Assembly (NCBI GenBank): GCA_963922775.1
Contig: CAWUJG010000003.1
Coordinates: forward strand, 1-64,000
Reading direction: 5' to 3'
Source of the DNA: JAHDDH01 sp963922775
GTDB taxonomy: Bacteria; Bacteroidota; Bacteroidia; Cytophagales; Amoebophilaceae
Length of the DNA stretch: 64,000 nucleotides
Position 1 is the first letter of the stretch. Every line of letters begins with the position of its first letter. Below, piece by piece: positions 57,418 through 64,000 of this stretch. Under the pieces are notes generated by a model. That model saw only the letters and a list, made by a program, of their open reading frames with translations. It searched no databases and was not told the origin of the DNA. A program made the position numbers and the translations under genes.

Positions 57418-58692
57418 TTAATTTATTTTTTTTAGTTTTTTTGTTGACTTTACCCCTAAATGATCTAATCTTTCTATCTTTTTTATTATGTTATCTTTTC
57501 CTGTATATAATTTTTTGGATGCTTCATCATAGTATTTTTTTGTTGTATCTATTTGTTTACCTATATGTTGTAAATCTTGAATAAATCCTACAAATTTATC
57601 ATATAATGAACCACCTAATTTTGCAATTTGTATTGCATTTTGATTTTGGTATTCACTTTTCCAAATGCTAGCAATAGTTTTTAAAGTAGCAATTAGTGTA
57701 GTAGGAGAAACAAGTACTATGTTACTATCATAAGCATCACTAAAAAGAGTAGGTTTTTGCTGAATGGCTAAGCTAAAAGCAGGTTCTAAAGGAATAAATA
57801 GGAGTACAAAGTCTAAGTTTTGGATATTATATTCATCAGCATAATTTTTTTGGCTAAGGTTTTTAATATGATTTTTTATAGATTGAAGGTGAAGTGATAA
57901 ATAGTTTTCTTTTATTTTATCTTCTGTTGCATTAAAATATTTTTCATAATGTACTAAAGATAGCTTTGCATCTATAATAATGCATTTATTTTCCGGTAAT
58001 TTTATAATTACATCTGGTCTTAATTTTTTTCCTTCTAAGGTAATAAAATTTTCTTGTACTGTATATTCTCTACCTTTTTCCAATCCCGATTTCTCTAAAA
58101 TGCTTTCTAAGATAAATTCTCCCCAGTTGCCTTGTAGTCTTTGATCTCCTTTAATAGCTCTGGTAAGGCTATTGGCTTCATGCGTTATTTTTTGGTTGAG
58201 TTCATTAAGCTGTTTTATTTCTGTACGCAATATGGCATTTTTTTCTAAACTTTCTTGATGTGTTTGATATATTTTTTTTTCAAAGTTAAAGATTTTTTCG
58301 GCTAATGGCTTTAAAATATTGTTGATATTAAGCTGGTTTTGTGCTGTAAATTTTTTACTGTTATCTTCTAGGATACTGTTAGCTATGTTTTTGAATTGTA
58401 TGTTTATACGTTTATATTCTTTTTCGTTTTCTTTTTCTTGGCTAGCATTTTTTTTTTCTAAAAAAATATTTTCTGTTTCCAGTTGAGCTATTTTTGCTAT
58501 GAGTGATACATTTTTTTTTTGGCATTCTTCGAGAGATATTTTTTGATTTTCTATTACTATTTTTTGTTCATGATAGCTTTTTTTAAGTATATTTTGCTGT
58601 AATATATGTTTTTTGTGGATAAAATATCCTACAAATGTACTTACAATAATACATAAAGTTAGTATACAAATAATAAATAATAGCCAAGGCAT
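57418..58692 (-). CDS. rmuC: DNA recombination protein RmuC
   Basis: Nuclease-fold protein that limits inversions and other rearrangements. A short N-terminal membrane helix (1-25) is followed by a coiled coil (30-190) and the RmuC domain with QGNWGEFILESILEKSGLEKG, LRPDVIIKLPENKCIIIDAKLSL (D...D-x-K) and NLDFVLLFIPLEPAF. Length 424 is typical. It converges with dnaE after 5 bp and is adjacent to the SPOR protein gene (1 bp). Confidence 0.95.
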   Translation of the reverse strand: MPWLLFIICILTLCIIVSTFVGYFIHKKHILQQNILKKSYHEQKIVIENQKISLEECQKKNVSLIAKIAQLETENIFLEKKNASQEKENEKEYKRINIQFKNIANSILEDNSKKFTAQNQLNINNILKPLAEKIFNFEKKIYQTHQESLEKNAILRTEIKQLNELNQKITHEANSLTRAIKGDQRLQGNWGEFILESILEKSGLEKGREYTVQENFITLEGKKLRPDVIIKLPENKCIIIDAKLSLVHYEKYFNATEDKIKENYLSLHLQSIKNHIKNLSQKNYADEYNIQNLDFVLLFIPLEPAFSLAIQQKPTLFSDAYDSNIVLVSPTTLIATLKTIASIWKSEYQNQNAIQIAKLGGSLYDKFVGFIQDLQHIGKQIDTTKKYYDEASKKLYTGKDNIIKKIERLDHLGVKSTKKLKKIN

Positions 58693-58693
58693 A

Positions 58694-59554
58694 TTATTTT
58701 GTTTTTATTACAGTAGGAAGTACTTCTTTTATATGTACTCTTTTTCCATTTTTTAGTGGCACTATCCAGGCATCTTTTATGTCCATAGCTCTTATCATTT
58801 TTTTAAATTTATTGGCATTACTATATTTTTTGAAGTAGTAAATGGTGTATTTATGTATATTTTTTTCTTTGGTATGATGGAAACGTTGGTTTTTTTCTGT
58901 AAAATAATTTTTTTCATTTTTAATTATATTTTCTAGGTTTTTATTTCTGTAAGCACCAATTTGTACAGTAAATACTACACCTTTATCTATATCTATAGTA
59001 GGGTTGTCCTGTTTTTTTAGTAAAGAATATAAAGGAATATTGTTCTGTCCATTTTTACTTTTTGTATTGCTATTTTTTTGGCTTGCTTGTTGTAAATTTT
59101 CTACAAATATTTTTTCTATATTTTTTATATTTTGGAATCTGTGTGCATGTATAAAGGACTTTTTTTGTAGCATATGGGTATCATCTGCATTTTTTTTTGC
59201 ATCAGAACTTTGTTCTTCCTTATCGGAAGATGTCTGATTTGGTTCAATAAATAATATCATTCCTTTATTTTTCATTTCTTCAAATTCTTGGCTAAATGTT
59301 TTTAATGCTTCATATTCTTCTTCTTCTTTTTCATTAAAACTACTGTTGTTTAGGTTTAAGAGTTGTGTTTTAAGCTTATGGTTTTCTTCTATTATTTCCC
59401 TAAACTGTTCTATAGTCATTGATTTTTTTCTTTTTTTCCATATTTTTCTTTCTTTTTTTTGCATTTTTTTACTATTTGCTGTTGAGGCGTATGTGCTTGA
59501 TGGTAAAAATAGTATGGCAAAACAAAGGTATAGTAAGTATCTCTTTTTTTTCAT
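58694..59554 (-). CDS. SPOR-domain exported protein
   Basis: A signal peptide (MKKKRYLLYLCFAILFLPSSTYA) precedes a charged coiled region (30-130) and a C-terminal SPOR-type domain (about 190-272): VVFTVQIGAYRNKN, then HKYTIYYFKKYSNANKFKKMIRAMDIKDAWIVPLKNGKRV. SPOR domains bind denuded glycan strands at the septum, so a cell-division or wall role fits. Length 286. The stop lies 1 bp before the rmuC start, so the two are probably co-transcribed. Confidence 0.85.
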   Translation of the reverse strand: MKKKRYLLYLCFAILFLPSSTYASTANSKKMQKKERKIWKKRKKSMTIEQFREIIEENHKLKTQLLNLNNSSFNEKEEEEYEALKTFSQEFEEMKNKGMILFIEPNQTSSDKEEQSSDAKKNADDTHMLQKKSFIHAHRFQNIKNIEKIFVENLQQASQKNSNTKSKNGQNNIPLYSLLKKQDNPTIDIDKGVVFTVQIGAYRNKNLENIIKNEKNYFTEKNQRFHHTKEKNIHKYTIYYFKKYSNANKFKKMIRAMDIKDAWIVPLKNGKRVHIKEVLPTVIKTK

Positions 59555-59663
59555 AAAGTTAAAACTATATATATTTATAATTATTGTGTATCTCTAATGC
59601 CTTAGAGGGTATACTTGTATTTTAATACAATTTAACAATTTTTATTTAGTAATATGTTGCGAA

Positions 59664-61235
59664 TTATTTTTTTTCGTAAAATTTAAATTGATGATATGGT
59701 TTTTTTTTGTAGTGAATTCCACAAATTTTTTTTTTTGTTGGTTTTTTATCTATGAACCAGTTAAATCCATCTAATTGTTTGTGTTCTTTTTTTATTAAAT
59801 GATAGGGCTTATATATGGCTTCTGGTTTTATATGAAAAGTAATTTCAGCTATTTTTTGAGATTGTATATGGATATCCATATGGCTACAAGTAATGTAGTT
59901 TAGGCCAGAAAGTGTATTATTATCTGTAGCAAAATATATGGCTTCTCCATTACCGTCAATTGTTAATTTTTTTATGGCATTATTTGCTATAGTAGCTTCT
60001 ATCTTTCTTCCTTTCATTTGGTTATAATTTTTTTGATCTTCAGTATCTACAATAAATGCTTGTTCTTCCAATAATACTTTATCTATTTTTTTTTCTTTGA
60101 TATGATAGATAATTTTTTTTGCACTCATCTGGCTTTTATTATTCCATAGTATAGGATCTTGTGAAAAGATAATTTTATTGTCTTGAGGGTGAAATTCCAT
60201 AGTATTTGCCACGCCTTGCAGGTTTTTGGTATAAAATTGTACTTCACCTTTTGCTGTTATGGTATTATACTTTTTTGTAGATGTATGTTGTGTACAAATA
60301 ATTTTTTTAGCTGTAAAATACAGTATATCATTTTTTTCTTCTGTTATTTTTTTTGATACTAAAATGTTGCCATGGATGGTTATTTCTCCTTTTTTTTCTG
60401 CATATTTTGCATTTTGGCTAAAAATGGTTATATTATTTTCTTTATCTATCATAACTACATTACCAACAGCAGTATGTATTTGAGTATCTTTATTTGTGGT
60501 TAAATTATTTGCTGTCAAGCTGTATTTTTCATTTTCTATAGTGCTTCTTTTTAAGTTACTCTTTTCTGTTTTTGTATTATATTCTCCACCATTATCAATG
60601 CACATGGTAGTTTTTTCTTTATGATTATGAATAGTTGTTTTACCCCTAAAATAGGCAATATGTGTTTTTGTATTATAAAATAATGTAGCACATTCTAGGG
60701 CATATTCTTGATTTTCAAAATGGACTTGATCATAAAATTTTGCCATATTTTTTTTTTCATAATAATATCCTTTTGTGCTTTGTAGGCAATTGTCTTTTTG
60801 TATAAGTTTACCACCATCAAAAAAATAAGCTATTTTTTGAGTATAATCATAGTCTAGGTTATCTGTATACAGAGAAGATTCTTCTGATGTATAGGTAACA
60901 TTATGGCGTAGTTGGGCTTTTTTTTCTTGTGTGTTGTAAATTAAATGGTTAGCCGTAATAACTGTTGCGCCATTGTTGGTAACAATTTTAACATTATCTT
61001 CAGCCTGAATGGTATTTTTATGATCAAAAAAATAGGCATTGTCCGCATAAATATAGGTTTCTTCATGTTTAAAGACAACGTTGCCTAAGAGTTGTTTACA
61101 TTTTTCATTGTTTATGATTCCATTTTGTAGCTTTTCTGCTTGATAGTTTATTTTAATTTTTTTTTGATTTTTTTTTGACAGTAAATGTACTGTAGGTGTT
61201 ACAGTACAGAGAAGTATATAAAATATATTTTTCAC
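59664..61235 (-). CDS. OstA/LptA-like periplasmic protein
   Basis: LPS-transport type protein. After a weak signal (1-20), residues 28-500 repeat the OstA pattern of beta-strands: LLGNVVFKHEETYIYADNAYFFD, NTIQAEDNVKIVTNNGATVITANHLIY, KAQLRHNVTYTSEESSLYTDNLDYD. At 523 residues it is longer than LptA itself and resembles the big OstA proteins of Bacteroidota. It probably forms the periplasmic bridge that hands LPS to the LptD-like protein; no permease gene is adjacent. Confidence 0.8.
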   Translation of the reverse strand: MKNIFYILLCTVTPTVHLLSKKNQKKIKINYQAEKLQNGIINNEKCKQLLGNVVFKHEETYIYADNAYFFDHKNTIQAEDNVKIVTNNGATVITANHLIYNTQEKKAQLRHNVTYTSEESSLYTDNLDYDYTQKIAYFFDGGKLIQKDNCLQSTKGYYYEKKNMAKFYDQVHFENQEYALECATLFYNTKTHIAYFRGKTTIHNHKEKTTMCIDNGGEYNTKTEKSNLKRSTIENEKYSLTANNLTTNKDTQIHTAVGNVVMIDKENNITIFSQNAKYAEKKGEITIHGNILVSKKITEEKNDILYFTAKKIICTQHTSTKKYNTITAKGEVQFYTKNLQGVANTMEFHPQDNKIIFSQDPILWNNKSQMSAKKIIYHIKEKKIDKVLLEEQAFIVDTEDQKNYNQMKGRKIEATIANNAIKKLTIDGNGEAIYFATDNNTLSGLNYITCSHMDIHIQSQKIAEITFHIKPEAIYKPYHLIKKEHKQLDGFNWFIDKKPTKKKICGIHYKKKPYHQFKFYEKK

Positions 61236-61357
61236 CTTTTAATATTCATTCAAATTATAATAATATGGTATTACTTAAATATTATCTTTGTCTTTCACTG
61301 TAAAATTTTGTGATTGAATAATAAAGTTTTGTTAAGGTCTACAATATTTGTAAAGTT

Positions 61358-61708
61358 TTAGAATGGAAGATCATCATCTTCTTGTTCTTGCTGTTCTGGT
61401 AGAGTTGTATTGTTTTCTTGTGCATTATCATTTATTTTTTCTACACGCCAAGCTTGTAATGAGTTGAAGTATTTTGTTTCTCCTTCTGGAGAAATCCATT
61501 TTCTTCCTTTCAAATTAAAGCTTACATCTACCATATCATCTATTTTATAATTATCTATGAGCATACATCTTTCTTGAATGAGTTGAAAAGATATATATTC
61601 AGGATATTGAGGATTTTCAGTGTATTCTATAACAAAATCTCTTTTTTTAAAGGTATCTGATACTTGTTGTGTTTCGTTTATGTTGATAATTCTTCCTTGT
61701 ATTTTCAT
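61358..61708 (-). CDS. DUF3127 family protein with SSB-like acidic tail
   Basis: Small Bacteroidota protein (116 residues) of the DUF3127 family: IQGRIININETQQVS, FKKRDFVIEY, and WRVEKI near the end of an OB-like barrel. The C-terminus DDDLPF closely resembles the DDDIPF tip with which single-stranded-DNA-binding protein recruits partners. It may bind nucleic acid and the replication machinery, but no function has been shown to my knowledge. It stands alone. Confidence 0.85.
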   Translation of the reverse strand: MKIQGRIININETQQVSDTFKKRDFVIEYTENPQYPEYISFQLIQERCMLIDNYKIDDMVDVSFNLKGRKWISPEGETKYFNSLQAWRVEKINDNAQENNTTLPEQQEQEDDDLPF

Positions 61709-61896
61709 GTTATGATATATTTAATGGTTATGTTTAATTATATGTTTTCTAATTTAGAATGTTAATCATAAATATAATTTATGTATAATGCAAAGGCATT
61801 AAAGTATATAGAAGTGAATAATCTCTAGATATTAAACTAAACAAAGATAAAATTATTCTTTGAATTGTCAATTTTTATTTAGGCTCTCCTAGAGCA

Positions 61897-62796
61897 TTAT
61901 TTTATTTTTATGGGTTTTAGTTTTTTATTTTGATGTAGCGTTTTTGTTGTTATATTTCTTTTATTAAAAAGATGTACTATAAAGGCTATAAAAAAAATTA
62001 TTCCTGCAACAGTAGACATGGCTCCAGCTATAGAGCCATTAGTCCATAATGCTAAGTAATATCCTCCAATAGTAGAAAGGCATCCAAAGAGCAATGATAG
62101 CATAATCATTTTGTTTAATTTTTTGGTAAGTAAATAGGCACTTGCAGCAGGCACTACCAAAAGTGCTACAACTAAAATGGCTCCTACAGATTCAAAAGCT
62201 GTAACTGTGGTTAATGATACTAGGCACATGAATAAATTATTCCAAAGTGTAATATTAATGCCTACTGCTTGGGCAAAGGTTTGGTCAAAAGAAAGGAAAT
62301 ATAAGGTGCGATAGTATCGGGTAATAAAAAATGCATTGATTATTAGTACGAAGAATGAGATATATACTGCTTTTGGTCCTATATTGATGGTATTGTTTAC
62401 AATCCATAAATCAAGGGGTACGTAGGCAATTTCTCCATATAAGACACATTCTTGATCTAAATCTATTTTTTTTGTGAAGCATGATATCAAGATTATGCCT
62501 AAGGCAAATAGCCAAGTAAAATTTATGCCTATAGAGGCGTCGAGATGAAGTTTTATTTGTTTGTGGAAGAAATAGATGATGATTGGGGTTATAATGCCTA
62601 AAATGCCTGCTCCTAATAATATAGTCAGCGGATCTCGAGAGCCTGTGATTAAAAATGCCAGTACAATACCTGGCAAAACAGCATGCGATATAGCATCACC
62701 CATCATAGACATTCTGCGCAGAATGAGAAAAACGCCAACAATACAACAATTCATTGAAATTAATGTACCAGTAAGTATAATCCAAAATGTTTCCAA
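61897..62796 (-). CDS. Metal ABC transporter permease (Zn/Mn/Fe, ZnuB/TroC-type)
   Basis: ABC-3 permease with about eight helices. NCCIVGVFLILRRMSMMGDAISHAVLPGI is the characteristic first part; KAVYISFFV, SFDQTFAQAVGIN and VALLVVPAASAYLLTKKLN follow. The start Met lies close to the next gene's flank. No ATPase or binding-protein gene is adjacent, so partners must be elsewhere. Length is 299 residues. Confidence 0.92.
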   Translation of the reverse strand: METFWIILTGTLISMNCCIVGVFLILRRMSMMGDAISHAVLPGIVLAFLITGSRDPLTILLGAGILGIITPIIIYFFHKQIKLHLDASIGINFTWLFALGIILISCFTKKIDLDQECVLYGEIAYVPLDLWIVNNTINIGPKAVYISFFVLIINAFFITRYYRTLYFLSFDQTFAQAVGINITLWNNLFMCLVSLTTVTAFESVGAILVVALLVVPAASAYLLTKKLNKMIMLSLLFGCLSTIGGYYLALWTNGSIAGAMSTVAGIIFFIAFIVHLFNKRNITTKTLHQNKKLKPIKIK

Positions 62797-62984
62797 AATG
62801 ATATAGTATTATAGAGCCAATTGTTTAGATAATATTCCAAATTTAGTGATTAAATTTAATATTTTTTGTTTGTAGTATCATGAATTTTTATTCAAAGATT
62901 GAAGTAAATGATTTTTTTGTATAAATTAGTATGATATATATAGTAAATTAAGTTTTTAATTTCAATAAAAAATTATACCTAAAT

Positions 62985-63881
62985 ATGTGCACCATCACGC
63001 CGAAAATAGATATCGCCTTTAAAAAGATCTTTGGCATAGAAGAAAACAAAGACCTGTTAATCTCGCTCATCAACTCTATAGTAAGTCCCGAAGATCAAGT
63101 ACAAGACCTGACATTGATGAATCCTTATAATTATCAAAACTATATAGATGATAAACTCTCGATCTTAGATATAAAAGCGCAAAGCCTTAGCGGAGAAGTA
63201 TTCAACATAGAAATGCAACTCAAAGACGATGAACACTATGCAAAGCGAGCGCTCTACTATTGGGCAAACCTTTATACAGGCCAGCTGACAAAAGGAAACA
63301 ACTACAGAACTTTAAACAAATCCATAGGAATCCATATATTAAATTTTACCTGCTTGCATGATACAAAAAGATACCATAATGTCTTTCACCTCAAAGAAAA
63401 GGAAACTAACCTCCATTATTTCAAAGATATAGAAATCCATATAATAGAGCTGAATAAATTTTCAGATCAAGTAGAAGAAAACCTTAATATTCTACTAAAA
63501 AAGCTAAAAAATAGTTTAGACATTTGGCTATCTTTTTTAACGCATCATAATCTACTAGACCAAGTTCCTCTACCCGATGCTCTAGATACGCCTTATATGC
63601 AAAAAGCGTTGCATACCCTATCGTGCCTGAATTTTACTAATGTAGAACGCGATATTTATGAAGGTCGTTTAAAATGGCTTCGTCATGAATCACTTGTTTT
63701 AGAACAATCTTTTGAAAAAGGTAGAAAAGAAGGAATGGAAAAGGGTATGGAAAAGGGTATAGAAAAAGAAAAAATAACTATAGCTAAAAATATGTTATCC
63801 CTTGGCATAAGCAAAAGACAAATAGCCCAAGCCACAGGCTTAGCTATGCCTGTTATTGAACAGCTAGACAAGAATAGTTAA
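62985..63881 (+). CDS. Rpn family PD-(D/E)XK nuclease / transposase-like protein
   Basis: Recombination-promoting nuclease family, frequent in intracellular bacteria. Opening TPKIDIAFKKIFGIEENKDLL is the family signature; the nuclease core has Asp62 (LDIKA) and Glu76-x-Gln78 (IEMQL). The tail contains tandem short repeats (KEGMEKGMEKGIEKE, about 246-258) and a helix-turn-helix-like segment (ISKRQIAQATGL). Length 298 is full. Parts of the gene are richer in G+C (27 of 60 bases in 63541-63600) than the surroundings, suggesting transfer. Confidence 0.9.
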   Translation: MCTITPKIDIAFKKIFGIEENKDLLISLINSIVSPEDQVQDLTLMNPYNYQNYIDDKLSILDIKAQSLSGEVFNIEMQLKDDEHYAKRALYYWANLYTGQLTKGNNYRTLNKSIGIHILNFTCLHDTKRYHNVFHLKEKETNLHYFKDIEIHIIELNKFSDQVEENLNILLKKLKNSLDIWLSFLTHHNLLDQVPLPDALDTPYMQKALHTLSCLNFTNVERDIYEGRLKWLRHESLVLEQSFEKGRKEGMEKGMEKGIEKEKITIAKNMLSLGISKRQIAQATGLAMPVIEQLDKNS

Positions 63882-64000
63882 TTGAAGTGAAATAATTTTG
63901 GAGGAATTTAAAGATGATTTTTTGTACAAAAAAATTTTCGTTAGAAACGAATATGATTATACATTTTATAAAATAAATTTTGATGAAAAATGATTAAAAA

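Overview
The window comes from a strongly AT-rich bacterial genome with the stamp of an obligate intracellular member of the Bacteroidota (Amoebophilus/Cardinium-like). Four observations support this. A Tlc-type ATP/ADP translocase, used by intracellular bacteria to take host ATP, lies at 3762-5243. Several Bacteroidota-typical families are present (DUF6452 plus DUF6048, DUF3127, eukaryote-like NrdA/NrdB, OstA/LptD proteins beside an AmiC-type amidase). The tmRNA tag starts with Gly and ends ALAA. Shine-Dalgarno-like sequences are scarce before starts. Unlike a fully stripped symbiont, it keeps LPS functions (KdsB, LptD-like, LptA/OstA-like, an MsbA-like exporter), LolA, FtsX, a peptidoglycan amidase and a SPOR protein. 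The inferred cell therefore has a real Gram-negative envelope. The species assignment is inference.

Layout. 1-3.6 kb: 23-bp tandem repeats, a Fic protein whose catalytic His position is Asn, an FKBP lipoprotein, an NrnA-like DHH phosphoesterase and a CAT-anticodon tRNA. 3.7-20 kb: ATP/ADP translocase, L25, PyrF, LolA, RecG, an unknown outer-membrane protein, fructose bisphosphatase, KdsB, RimM-TrmD, a barrel protein, a PASTA protein, GyrB, another barrel protein and tRNA-Lys. 19-31 kb: a lipoprotein with an internal duplication, PepF, DUF6048/DUF6452, SurE, a solitary NuoL-like subunit, NadB, a giant coiled-coil protein and S16. 31-41 kb: acyltransferase-like membrane protein, SucA, YraN, a fusion of an MFS transporter to a (p)ppGpp-hydrolase-type HD domain, and nrdA/nrdB in a G+C-richer patch.

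41-50 kb: ssrA (tmRNA), then two unknown lipoproteins closed off by a second, partial copy of the ssrA 5' end (a 1.5-kb cassette), then an MsbA-like exporter, CvpA, a hydrolase, YebC and a tandem pair of lipoproteins with a shared His...Cys signature. 49-64 kb: AmiC-type amidase, LptD-like protein, FtsX, DnaE, RmuC, SPOR protein, OstA-like protein, DUF3127, a metal ABC permease and an Rpn-family nuclease.

Together the genes describe a host-ATP-importing cell that still makes and maintains its envelope, replicates and repairs DNA, makes its own deoxynucleotides and rescues ribosomes. It carries an outer layer of lineage-specific lipoproteins and barrels that probably face the host. I saw no rRNA genes, CRISPR array or complete insertion sequence. 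Genes are closely packed: no gene-free stretch exceeds about 300 bases. The larger gaps (34352-34640, 37201-37462, 42887-43169, 27478-27717, 6009-6227) hold only AT-rich sequence, hairpins, or the ssrA fragment described below.
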